Assembly: GCA_949825025.1 (NCBI GenBank)
Contig: OX463783.1
Coordinates: forward strand, 13,799,628-13,863,627
Length of the DNA stretch: 64,000 nucleotides
Direction: 5' to 3'
DNA from: Siphlonurus alternatus
Taxonomy: Eukaryota > Arthropoda > Insecta > Ephemeroptera > Siphlonuridae
Part shown: piece after piece, positions 49,835 to 61,810 of the stretch
How the letters are laid out: the number at the start of each line of letters is the position of its first letter
Numbering within the stretch: the first letter of the stretch is position 1
Made by a program: the position numbers and the translations under genes
The notes under the pieces: model-generated
Databases searched by the model: none
What the model was told of the DNA's origin: nothing
The model's input: the letters and a program-made list of their open reading frames with translations, nothing else

Positions 49835-51250
49835 TATACATATCGAGATAAACCTAATGTTATAAATTTATTTTAGTGGGATTATATAGTCACTCTATTG
49901 ATTTTTTTTTTTTATTAAATTGCTTTTCGGATCATGTGTTATGTGTCATTCATTCTATGTAGTCAAATACATGTGTTATTTTTATGTTGTTATGTATTAA
50001 ATAGACTCATATTATCTAGACTGGATACTTTTTATATTTCTTATGACCTAAAAAATTGCATTATTATTATATTATATAATATCATCGTCTCAGAATGTAA
50101 TTGCCTTAAGTACTTCAAAGTTTTGATGCAAATATAGAGCTTATTTAAATGTACCATAAGGCAACAAAACTTTGTAGTGATTGGGACACATAATATTAAT
50201 TTATATACAATATCATACAACATTAAATTAACACCTAAATTTTCTTTCTTATCTTTATGTATTTTTTATCAAATAATTTTCAGGATATAAAATTTTATAT
50301 ATACACACTACTTTTAGGGCGTGCAATTTATGTTTTATTTTTCTTAAAGTGGTTCTTATGTTGCTCCATTTAAAAAAAAAATCTCGTTCCTTAAAAAAAA
50401 AAAAAAACAGCTTGTCATCTGGCATAAATTGACATCGTCATTGCCTCGGTAAATTGTCTCTAATTACACCCTGTCCAATTGCAAAGTGTACTTAGCGCTT
50501 ATTGCATGAACCATTTAAAGATAAACTACGTACTTTAAAAAACGTTTTTATTTTTATAATTATTATTACATTTTCACAAGAACACACACGAAATATTAAA
50601 TTATGTTTCATAAAAATAAATGTTATTTTAAAAACAAGGCTACTACATGTTTGAAATTAATTTTTCATAAAATTAAATATTATATTTTTAGTATTTTTAC
50701 GCACGCATGGTTATAAGTATCTAGACCCCCCCCTCCCCCTCCTCTCCTTTCGAACTTGCCAAAGCTTATGGGTCTTATCTGAGACGTGATTAGAAATTTC
50801 ACCCTTGAAGGGAGGTGGAGATAAAAGAGATTTTGTTTATTTTTTTCCCCCAAGACCAGCCTACTGATCTACTAATAGCTTTATAGACCGAAAGTGAGTA
50901 CTGCTTGTCTTCGGTGATCTGACAGAAGGTCTTTTTGCTTGCCGAGTATATCAACTCAAGAAAGTAGTCCTGAACGTTATGTTATTCCTGCACGGTGTGG
51001 GTGTTGTTATTCAGATCACCAGTTTTTTGGGGTTCAATATTATTTTTTTTTTATTTTTTTTTTCAATCAAAATTGTAAATCCGAATTGAATAGAAATTTC
51101 TTTATTAGGCGATGTTTGGCCTGACCGTCATTCTTCCACATAACTTCAAATACAATTTAATATATTTTAAATACACACATATATACTATCTGTTTTGTCG
51201 TCGTCTCAAAGAAACAAGAAAATCAGACAAAGATTTATTGTCCTATGATG
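49835..51250. other. AT-rich spacer with a balanced patch
   Basis: 50690-51010 is less AT-rich (pyrimidine tract CCCCCCCTCCCCCTCC near 50727; GGTGATCTGAC at 50913 paired with TCAGATCACC at 51011). The reading frame crossing it shows no domain. Otherwise no feature. Confidence 0.4.
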
Positions 51251-51456
51251 TACACTTCAAAACAGCAGAAACGCTACCCTTGCTTGTTTTGCTTACAGCT
51301 CCAAGAAACAAAGAGAAGTTGTAAATTTGGAGACGTAAAAGGAGCATCTAGTTTATTCATCCCAAAAAGTTGAAAGTCACTTCGCCTCTATAGGCTATAC
51401 GTGATAACGTCTCTAAACACAGAGCAGGAATAACGTTCGTGGTGTCTTGAGATGTA
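51251..51456 (-). mobile_element. MITE family A, compact copy
   Basis: Left end TACACTTCAAAACAGCAGAA then ACGCTACCCTTGCT; right end GCAGGAATAACGTTCGTGGT GTCTTGAGATGTA. Interior AAATTTGGAGACGTAAAAGG, CCCAAAAAGTTGAAAGTCAC and TATAGGCTATACGTGATAAC match the reference copy in order. Frames on both strands here are by-products. Confidence 0.85.
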
Positions 51457-54400
51457 CATAATATTAATATTTTTATCCTATTATTACAATACCATAATGA
51501 TAATTGAACAGATTTACAGTACATAATTTGACACCTTTTTTTTAAATTACAGTAATTACTACAAGCATTGTAATACAAATTTAATTGATTCATCGTCATT
51601 ACAAAGTACTTATGACGTAAAATAATAACGTCATACTTTAGAATTAAATTATAATTAATATAATTATAAATATTATAAAAAAATTATAACACATGACATT
51701 GTTATATATATTTATATTTAATGTGAGATATTAATTTGTTAAATAAAAAAATCCTTGAATGTTTCTTCTTTTTGGTCATGCATTTTTTTTTATTTAACAA
51801 AAGGCCCCGTGACTACGTTATTTTCAAGGGTAATCCTTTGCAACCTTGACGTACAAGATGTTATATATGTGCTAGGTAGACAAGCTGGTTTAAAAAAATA
51901 GAAGCTCATCTTCAATCATATATTTAAGATCTGTAGGATAGGAGGACTTATGTGCTATATTATATCGGCCAAGGTTATGTGAACAACACAAAATATTGAA
52001 AGCAATATTTTTTTAATACCGTAAAAATTCATATTTTAAAAAAAGCTTTTATCAAAATCTATGACGAATTTACGTTAATTGTAAAGCACGATTATTTCGT
52101 TTTATGTTAATTACAAGGTCCTTATAAATTTTTTTTGTAAGTGCAGGGTTCTACAATCTACATGTTCTCTCTCTATTATTTTCCCCTCACTTTTTTGTTT
52201 TAATTTTTTGTTTAACAAGTACAGTTAATGTAAGCGAACGAGTATTTACAATTACTTTATATGTGGATTTTTTTAATGATGTAGTAATATCATAGATTTT
52301 TAGAGACGTCCATGAAGGGAATAAGCATGAAGGAATCATGGAGAAGTCCATATCTTATTGTCAATTTATAGTCCATAAGATATGCCTGTAATTAATTATC
52401 CATAAGACACTGGCATCTCTTATGGTCATTGTAGTATAATTATATATTATAATTTTGCCTTATTTTAAACAGTCATATAAAATAATTATTTCTCAATATT
52501 GAATTTTCCATAAAATTTTATCATATTTTATAAAAACTTAATACTTATAAATAAAATAGTAATAGATGTTCCATTATATTAGAACTATACTTTAAGTACT
52601 TGCAAAAATTTCGTGATATATTTTTATTTATTTTTATATATAAATATATATAAAAATGTAACTATATTCCCACAGAATCTTGCATGGTACAGAAAATATT
52701 GAGTAAGCCACAAAAGCTTGAAAGAGATCAAAATCACCTTGCTATAATATTTTTATCAAGGATCAATACCGTTCAAAAAATATGAATCACTCGATCCTTA
52801 TAGAATATTTTCCCAGGCTTCAGAGATTATGCAATAACCTTCAATGATTTTCTAGAGCAAAATATACCTCCCTCTTCCTTATAATCTATATAACAAGCAT
52901 TTATTTTTTTCACTAACTTTTGATATTAGAAAATGGTAATAAGAAATTGATTCATAAAATGAAAATTGATACCATTTAATTTAATATAAAGAGTTATAAC
53001 TTCTTTTTTTTAGGCAAAGGATATAATCTTATATATACCAGTATATATATAATATATAAATCGCCTTTAGGCAGTTTTAAATTATTTTATGTAATACTGA
53101 CATGCATGCTATTTAAAGTTGAAAGTACTCCTTGTAATATAATAAAAAAAAAATGTGTAATAAAATTTTATGTGTTAATTTATTTATCAAAGTTCAATTT
53201 AAAGTTAATTTTGGAGTACAATGTTTTTTTATATAGTAATAACTAAATATAAAACAACAAGTAGATTTAAACATCCTGGTACAGTTGGTGTAAAAAAAAA
53301 ACAATAATAATAATCAGCATTTTTTATTACAATTAATTGAGATAAAAAATATTTAATTTCAAAATGTGATATAATTACTACCATTAATAGTATTTGAAGA
53401 AGTAAATTAATTGTAATATGATTATTGTAGAGTATTTTACATGAAAAAAGTGAAAGTTGGCGTATAGAATTTAACAAAATTTTATATTGATTAGGGATTC
53501 ACACTATTTCAAAATTTTAACTGTTTCACATTCTCAGATAATGACATATTAATTAATATCCAATCCTGTATTAAAAACTTCCATTATATGCATATAAGTT
53601 TATTTGATAAATTTAAACTGGATACTGTTGTTTTAAAAACTACAACATGTATTACTAAAGAAAGCAGTTTTTTATGTTTAGTCTTTTGGTATTATATTAT
53701 ATTACAGATTATATTATGATGATTTTTTTTTATTTTATTACAATATTATCTTTTTTATTTACATCTTAAATCAAAAGTTGCATCAAAACGTCTATAAATA
53801 CCTATTCTGGCATACAGAATGCTCATCTATCAATAAATAAATATAAAAACCAATATGAAAAATTTCCTTGCACCTTTGCATATTTTTATTACCGTGCCAA
53901 AATTAATGGTTTTTATTGAGAAATGACATCAACCGAATAAGATTTTAAGTGACACAGGATTCTGTGAAGCTTTTAAAAGTAATAGTTTTATTAAGGAAAG
54001 TGTTTTTAAATTATGTAGATTCAAGCGATATAGGTTAATACGTAGTTGTTTTTTCAACTTAATATTTTATGTTTGTGCCATTCCAAATATTTCTATCAAA
54101 AATTGATGCATTTAAAAAAAAACTAATTTAGAACTTTCTAAAACTTAAATGCCTATGTTTTGAGCAAATAATTTCAGGGGATGGTTTTCTCAAAACAGCT
54201 TCATTTTCAGTTTTTGTCTATAAACTCAGTGTTATTTTTTTTTCTCTTAAAAAAAAAAAAAAAAAAAAAGAAAAGAATATGAGACAGATTCAACTTCGAA
54301 ATTTGTATCATATAGTTCCCTCCAAGTCTTTTTTTTTTTTTTTTTAAATCAAGTTGGCCAATCCCGAGACATTGACTGATCTTAAAATTAAAAACAAACA

Positions 54401-55187
54401 AAAATCTTGACATTGAATTTATAAACCTACGTTTGTGTGCTTTTTATTATTCTAAAATTGATTACAATTTTCAAAAATTGTACAAATTATAATAATCCCA
54501 CACTATCAAAGAAATATATATATTTAATTTTATTCCTTATCTGTATTTTTTTTTTATAAAGATATATAAATTAATTTACATATATACGTGATAAAATTTC
54601 TTGAGTTAACTGTATTAAAAAAAAAAGGTTATACATAGTTATATTATATATAAAGTAAATAAAAGCAAAAGGTCATGTCAGTGAAATGTGTAGGTCTGAT
54701 ATTAATGAACGCTCCCATATCAAGGTTTCAGGTCATAGGTCACCATATAGGTAACATCTAACAGAGCAACATCATATAGCTCTAGCTCTATAGAAGCAAA
54801 GCTATAATAAAAATGCGCGTGAGATTATTTCAAAATACAACCATAGGGAGTTTTTATATAGTTTAACATATAACCTTGAAATATATATTATATTATCTAT
54901 AGAAGATATGCTATTATTAAACTAGAATTTATACCATTGTAAAAATATTATTTAACTATAATTATGAGGAAGTAAAATTACAAATAAAACTTCGTAGATT
55001 TAATAAATGATTATATTTTATTGTATTATATGCTCATAAAGAGGGCAGGCTAACTTTCAAGATATCTCGAAGTGTATTATAGTATTGTATGTCGTCTGAT
55101 CGTAAGATATTATCGAGTAACTGCATAAAAAATATTATATATGACTCACAAATTGAACGTAATTACTGAAAATAAGTGGTTTGGAGT
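51457..55187. other. AT-rich spacer
   Basis: No supported gene. A cluster of CCATAAGA / TCTTATGG motifs near 52350-52430 can form small hairpins. Confidence 0.45.
54249..54345. repeat. A21 and T17 facing tracts
   Basis: An A run at 54249-54269 and a T run at 54329-54345, 60 bases apart, able to pair. Possibly two oppositely oriented retroposon tails, but no body is recognised. Confidence 0.5.
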
Positions 55188-55336
55188 AGGCGCGGATCCA
55201 AGGGGGGGGGGTCGATGGAGGCGATCGCCCCTCCCAAAAGGTCCCAAAATACATTGAAAGTGTTACCATCCCCCACCCATCGCCCACCTTCCCACCCCAA
55301 AATTTAACATTGCGGGATAGCCCCCCCCCCCCCCCA
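55188..55336. mobile_element. GC-rich fragment, possible hAT end
   Basis: TAGGCGCGGATCCAAGG then ten G, GCGATCGCCCCTCCC, and a block of C-rich sequence up to fifteen C at 55321-55335. The start resembles the CAGGGGCGGATCC-type ends common among invertebrate hAT elements. No matching right end or duplication was found, so the assignment is tentative. The minus frame 55135-55425 crosses it and is not a gene. Confidence 0.3.
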
Positions 55337-55384
55337 GAGCCGCTGGCTGGATGAGCCGCTGGCTGGATGAGCCGCTGGCTGGAT
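55337..55384 (+). repeat. 16-bp tandem repeat, three copies
   Basis: GAGCCGCTGGCTGGAT repeated three times exactly (55337, 55353, 55369), followed by a partial GGCTGG. High GC in an AT-rich region, directly next to the C15 run. Confidence 0.95.
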
Positions 55385-55447
55385 GGCTGGTTTGGAGACG
55401 AAATCATTTCAATTTTATTCACCATAATATATACTTGTTGCCTTTTA

Positions 55448-55483
55448 ATTACACCAAAGAATTAATAGATTCTTTGGTGTAAT
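55448..55483. repeat. Perfect 15-bp inverted repeat
   Basis: ATTACACCAAAGAAT (55448-55462) and ATTCTTTGGTGTAAT (55469-55483) with a 6-base loop. Pieces of it (TTGGTGTAATTAATAGA, ATAGATTCTTTG) are repeated in the next 40 bases, suggesting slippage. Confidence 0.85.
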
Positions 55484-56204
55484 TTGGTGTAATTAATAGA
55501 ATAGATTCTTTGATTACACTCAACTTCAATGCTAACGTTTCCTTATTCCTTGAATTTTCACAGTAACACAAATCCATATACCTACATGATATGGAAAAAC
55601 CCAATACTAATTTTAAAACTATAATAACTACTATTTAAATAATTGTTGTCATGTTATAATTATATTTGATTACAGTGATATATTTAATTAATATAATTAA
55701 AGGAAAACCACACTGCACATCCAATATGAAATTATAGTGAAATTTGATATAGAGGAAATATGATACAAAATACTTATGATAACCACATATTAGTACAAAT
55801 TACTGGAAAGTACATTAACAATTGACATTATTTTCACACTTCTACGTAAATTAATATTGAATGTATTAATTTTTTATACATTTCATAGAAATTACTTCTT
55901 CAGATTACTGTAATTTAATATTATTCATTGAACTTGTATTTAAATTATACAGAAATATATTCATTCTATATATCATTAGAATGCAAATAACACCCTACAA
56001 ACTTCTATATTATTATTATATGGACTTTTACAGATGTTATTATATTATTATTTGATACGTTGTGATCTATAAGTTTGACTTTCTAAAACATCTTCCTGAC
56101 ATAGTAGAATGAATTCAATATTCCAAACTGAAAGTTATAAGTCAGTAAAATATTAGATTCCTCCTACGTTATTTTATAATCATGTGTTTCAATATTTTGA
56201 AGGC
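55484..56204. other. AT-rich spacer
   Basis: No feature recognised. Confidence 0.5.
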
Positions 56205-56415
56205 TATGCAGATTTGAAATTTTTGGAGAGGGACTCAGTATATATTCTCGAAAACAAAAGTTTTTTTTCACCAGTATAATTACATATTACATTATTTACA
56301 GCAACAAAAAAGGTGAAATGAGACATTTTACAAGGCATATTTAGTACCAGCTGCAGTATTCACTGCAAATCGTGATAAATTCCCACAAACAGAGCAAGGT
56401 AAAGGTCGTATTATA
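56205..56415 (-). mobile_element. Decayed family A MITE
   Basis: TGCAGATTTGAAATTTTTGG AGAGG, ACTCAGTATATATTC and AAACAAAAGTTTTTTTTCACC follow the interior of the reference copy. After about 65 unrelated bases come ACAAACAGAGCAAGGTAAAG GTCGT, the right-hand subterminal block. The left end is not recognisable. Confidence 0.5.
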
Positions 56416-56527
56416 GTCCTGATGCAATGATAATAAATTTTAACGTTTTAATAAAAATATTTATATGATTGTGTAGTGGAATTATTGATTGCCAAAACTT
56501 CAATTAGAAAACACAAACGTATACACT

Positions 56528-56774
56528 TGGACACTTAGCATAGTAACATCTGACACGTAATCAAATGGTCGTAAGTTTGATCCCAGGCACCATAAGTTTT
56601 TTTCCAAAAGGAAGTAGCTTATAAATAACACCTATATTACTTGAGAATCTGAGAGGTGATTGATGGCATCCTAACGGCTGACCATCCTGACTTAAGTTTA
56701 CACAATTCCCTCAGTTACAAGAGCTAAGATGGATTGCTAGGCAATATGGCCACCCTGGTTTGATCCTAATTGAG
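56528..56774 (+). mobile_element. tRNA-derived SINE, family E
   Basis: Head with GGACACTTAGCATAGTAAC and GGTCGTAAGTTTGATCCCAG (B-box-like, 56568-56587), as in the copy at 3366. Then GAGGTGATTGATGGCATCC, the decayed centre CTGACTTAAGTTTACACAAT TCCCTCAGTTAC, and a 3' part with GATGGATTGCTAGGCAATAT GGCCACCCTGG. It ends early, near TGATCCTAATTGAG, so about 100 bases of the 3' domain are missing. Confidence 0.82.
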
Positions 56775-59700
56775 TTTACAATGAATAGAAAAGTTTATAG
56801 CTAAAATCTATAAAATCACTGGAAAAATTTAATTTATAGTATTTTATAGTATGAAAATAAACATTATCGACTTCAGCACACAACAATGTTATATTATGGA
56901 TGATTTTTAAATTGATTTAACTATAGTAGAGTGAAGTTAGTTCAAGGTTTTGATTCTCATGCATCCTTCTTTTTTTTTTAGAGCGCTCATCAGATCACTT
57001 TAGAGCGGAAAATAATAATAAAATTGTTTAAGTCGTAATACTAACACGAATTATTGATAAATCCATAGCAATTGTTATTTAGTAATAATTATTATAACCT
57101 TCTTATGTATATTTCTTTAAATATATCATTATATATATTACAATGTTATTCAATTGAAGAAGAGAATGCAAACAATTCATTTCAACATATCCTTTCTTTA
57201 ATTATTTATTACATTGTAAAGATAATAAATCTTTTTATATACACTCACTAGTTAGCAATATTTTTTTTATCTAAAGGATAATTGTTTTAAAATTTAGCAT
57301 GATATATACTAAATTCAAACATTGCAATTATTTATAAATTGATTAAATTGATAGTTCACATTGAGCATTACATAATTCTTATAGTATGTTAAATTAGCAA
57401 AACAATGTTTACAGTTATACAGAGAAAGTGATGCTATTGAAGATGTATTAAATAATTTACGATTGTTTTTGTTGTTGTTTGTTTTAAGGTTTATTTCACT
57501 AATTTATTTGTGTGTTTTTTTATAAAATTCAATAACATATCGGTAGTGCATAATGATTATGAAAAAAATTATATATATTGTCAATTATAACATTTTAAAC
57601 TCAGGGAACTATGAAAACCTTATTTAAAAAGGTCAGAGTCTGATGTCAGAGCTGCCTTTAAACTGAGGATGGCAAATTTATTATAAATATATTTTGTATT
57701 TAAGCTGTAAATATCTTTAAATAGCAATAAATCAACATTAAAATTTAGCGATTAATCTTTTATAGTGTGTTAGTTTTTGAAACCCCTAGAATTACATCAA
57801 AAATACATATTATTATTAAAACTACGTGGTTTTAAAATCATTATGCTTTTTTGTTTGTTTCAATTATGGAATAAAATTTATTACTTTTTCACTTTGTGAT
57901 ATTTTAACATAGCAAACTGTCAATAATAATAAGAGTAATTATTATCTCCTGCAGTTATTTAAAATATATAAGGCAAATAGAACTCATAACTGTATTTAAT
58001 GAATACATAATTATATATAAAATTATCATAAGTTTAAATATTATAATTATATTAAAAACATACATGTTATTTATTTGTATTCGTCATTAATTAATTATTA
58101 TATTTTTAGTTTCTAATATTTGTTTCAAATTCAGACTGTTATCCCATTAGAGTCTATTTTATAATAATTTAACTCAAATAATAACCTTTATTGAAAATAT
58201 TAGTTGCCTATTTTTTATATCATAGCCTCATTTATATTTACAAAATTGTAATATAAAAAATTATTACCCACTTATAGTTTTGGTTATCAAGTATTATAAT
58301 TTTGATTTATTTTCAGTAAAGAAGCGACCAGTCTATCTGGAAGCGATTTAAATATGAGATAAGATCAGATTAGAGGAGTTCAGGATGCTTCTGTGATTCT
58401 TTATGATAACCATCAGATTGGAATGGAAAGATTGATGTTTCAAAATAGGATCATAGAGGGCTACTTAAAATAATAATATTTATAATATATAACTACCTTT
58501 TATATAGTTTAGTCTGCTTTAGAGAGTTAGGATTTTTTTTATAAAAAAATTAAAAATATTATGTATTTAAGGTGTCCATTGATTTTCCTGTATAAAAAAT
58601 GTTTTTGATGCAATGGACTTGTTTTTTTCTTATGTTCAGAAACACATTTAAAAAATAATTGACAAAATTGTAGATTTCAAGTATGTTTTTTTTTTATTAT
58701 TTTTTCCAAATTAATTTTGTTGTGTGAATTTAAATTTTTGTTTATATATATCCTTTGATTGTATTTAATTAGAACAACTCACAATCTCCTATTCTATCTA
58801 ATGTCTATACTATTATTGCAATGAAAATAAGGTGGTATGAATTATTTAATTAATACAGAATTTGATTAAAAAAGGTGTAATTAAAATAATTTGTGAAAAC
58901 TCCCAGTGACTCTGAGAGTCACACACCTTTCTGCGTATAAATTATCAAAATTAAAAATTTAAATTTGTACTTAATCATCTATTTACCGAGACTCAAGGAC
59001 TGATGAACACTTGATCATCAGTGAAAACAGAACTCAATGAAAAATAAATAACGTTTGAACTCATATGCGTCTAAAAGAAATTGAAACATTTTACATTTTT
59101 TACATTTTTTTTTATATAATTTTAAAGAAATATTTCAAATTATTGAACAATTAAGTCGCAAATTAAATTACTTATAAAAATAAAAATCAACATTAAATAT
59201 AAATAACATTTAAAACTAAAACAATGCAATGAAATTCAATCGTCACCGCATAATGCAATCCATAAGTTTTATTATAAATATTAAGATATATTTTTAACTA
59301 TGTACCTGTAAAATAAGTTCTGTAATTGCAAATATCAAAATACACTTAAGATTTTGACTTCTTAGCTTTGTATGTAATAAAAATATATTGTTACAATATT
59401 ACAATTTTTTCATAAACAATGTTTAAGTGACGTTTTGTGTTTCAAAGTTTCTCTACTTTATTGGCGTGCGACTGTTGCATGTATAATGTATTGTATATAA
59501 TGTAAGAGGTAGTCTGTTTATACGTCGGCTCTTTCACACTTGTTAGTCGATGTTACGTTTAGATAAAATGTAATTTGTAGTTGCAGAAAAGCAACATGTT
59601 TTTGTACCACTTAACTCTTCCTGTTAATGTTTTGCATGATTTAACGCTTCAATTTTGTGTTAAAAAAAAACTTTTTTATATTTTAAAATTTTAATATATT

Positions 59701-60188
59701 CAGTTTCATAACTATATATATAAAGATTATAAAAAATTACTATGAACTAAATCTTTCAAATATAATTAGATGTTTCGATATGATTCATATTTTTAAGTTT
59801 TTTTATAACATAATTTGATTTTTTAGAAACTTACGTACAAAAATTAAGAATAATTTACATGTCAAAGATTGAAGGACTGCATGGTAAAATCCTATAATAT
59901 TTTTCACACTTTTTTGTTCTGCAAGAATTTAATAAAATAAAATTATGTTTCAAATTTAAATATATCCCTGCATTAAACTTTTACATTTTTTTAAAGCATA
60001 GAAAATTTGCCCTCTATTTGGCATTTTTTTTATAGAAACGTTTACTAAAACGTCTATAATATAAATCTATTGAACTCAAATGTTATATGAACTTGTGACG
60101 GATCCAATAAGCAATTAGTAGAGTATATGAAAAAAGGGGGTTATATTACCTTAATGCCCTCTCCCGATCGCCAGACATCTTGAATTAA
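56775..60188. other. AT-rich spacer
   Basis: No supported gene. A SINE-centre relic (CAGGGAACTATGAAAACC) may lie at 57603, and a weak exon candidate at 58317. Confidence 0.45.
58317..58362 (+). other. Possible terminal exon (weak)
   Basis: Preceded by TTGATTTATTTTCAG, a plausible acceptor. In one frame it reads KEATSLSGSDLNMR then TAA at 58360. The next 110 bases remain less AT-rich than the surroundings, as a short 3' UTR might. No homologue recognised. Confidence 0.12.
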
Positions 60189-60392
60189 AGGTGGATTTTT
60201 ATGCAGGGTGACAACGGCGATGCCGCCGATTTGACGTAAAAGCTGCGAAATCCTATGCGGCGACGAATTCACTGGTAATCGCGATAATTACGATGCTCTT
60301 TTTCTTTTAATCGCCCAATATGACCGCCAATGGATGTTACAGCAAGTGCGCTTCGCGTCGCAGGCTGGAAAATTGCCCATGAAAATCATCCT
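60189..60392. mobile_element. MITE family D, copy 2
   Basis: Starts AGGTGGATTTTTATGCAGGG and ends GCCCATGAAAATCATCCT, with TTAA on both sides (60185-60188, 60393-60396). It shares GACAACGGCGATGCCG, GCTGCGAAATCC, TATGCGGCGA, CGATGCTCTTTTT, TAATCGCC and CAGCAAGTGC with the copy at 36607, in the same order. The copies differ by substitutions and small indels, so they are separate old insertions. Confidence 0.85.
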
Positions 60393-60398
60393 TTAAAG

Positions 60399-60599
60399 TG
60401 CACCTCGCGACACCACGAACTTTATCCCTGCTATGTTTGTAGGCATTAAAACGTAGTCTATAATATAGAGGCGTGGTATTTTGAACTTTTTGTGGTGGCT
60501 ATATAGACTGGGTGCCTCTACCAAAATTGCAAATCTGCATTTTATTCTCTTTGAGCCAGCAAATGAAATAGAGGTAAATTTCGTGATGTCCAGAGTGTA
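60399..60599 (+). mobile_element. MITE family A
   Basis: Left end TGCACCTCGCGACACCACGA then ACTTTATCCCTGCTATGTTT GTAGGCATT; right end AGAGGTAAATTTCGTGATGT CCAGAGTGTA. Interior AACGTAGTCTATAATATAGA, ATATAGACTGGGTGCCTCTA, AAAATTGCAAATCTGCAT. Only six bases separate it from the family D copy. Confidence 0.87.
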
Positions 60600-61540
60600 A
60601 ATACGTACGTCTGCATATTAATTCATTTAAATTTTATTGCTTTTCAATTGTATGTAAAAATATAAGCACGTGAAATCGTGTGTCAATATACATGATTGTC
60701 ACACCTACGCTGCAAATAAATGTAACAATTTAGTAAAATGAAGTTCAGTTTTCACGGAATCGTTTTTATATAAAATACAATTATGTATTTATGTTTTTTG
60801 AAGGTTTATCAGAAAAAAATAAAAAAAGTAATCTTTTTGCGAATATAAGCTCTGCATGCATGACCTTTAATTGTTCTAGTTATTGTTTAGAATTTCAACA
60901 AATGTCATGCTCAGTCGGAATTACGAGTTCTATAATCACATTAATTTAATTTCAATATACTTTTTTAGCTTTTATAGGCTAGCTATTAGTTTTTGCTTAT
61001 TAATAATTTTTGAAATTTAATAATTAAATCAGGAATGCTTTGAAATTATGTAATAAATAATAATTTAATTTAACCTTCATTGTTTTTACTACTGCATTTA
61101 TTACACATGCAACTGTAATAAATATGTAAATTATTATTTACATGTTGCTATAAATTTAAATTATTCTTAATAATCTCAACACTGAATACAATTAATTTAC
61201 ATAAAAAATATATACATTTAATTATTCGTAAAGAATTTTCCAATTATTTTCACAGCATGAAAATTTAAAATGAAATATTATTTATCACTCCAAAAATATC
61301 ATCATAACTCTTTATCAAATAATATTTAAGATGTTCAAGTAAATGAGTTTTTCATAATAAAAATTAATTTTATATTTAAAAATCTTAAATTCATTCAAAG
61401 ACTTTATATGGATGATCATGTCAAAAATTGAATTAGTATATTTTTTCACAGTACAATATTTTAATATTGCGATCAAAAAAGTTTTTAAAACGATATTATC
61501 GTACTAATATAAAATCTATTTAAAATCATATACAACAATA
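60600..61540. other. AT-rich spacer
   Basis: No feature recognised. Confidence 0.5.
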
Positions 61541-61810
61541 TTATATTATATTATATTATATTATATTATATTATATTATATTATATTATATTATATTATA
61601 TTATATTATATTATATTATATTATATTATATTATATTATATTATATTATATTATATTATATTATATTATATTATATTATATTATATTATATTATATTATA
61701 TTATATTATATTATATTATATTATATTATATTATATTATATTATATTATATTATATTATATTATATTATATTATATTATATTATATTATATTATATTATA
61801 TTATATTATA
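61541..61810. repeat. (TTATA)54 perfect pentanucleotide array
   Basis: Exactly 270 bases of TTATA with no visible interruption. Such purity means recent expansion or ongoing homogenisation. The true length may differ from the assembly. Confidence 0.98.
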
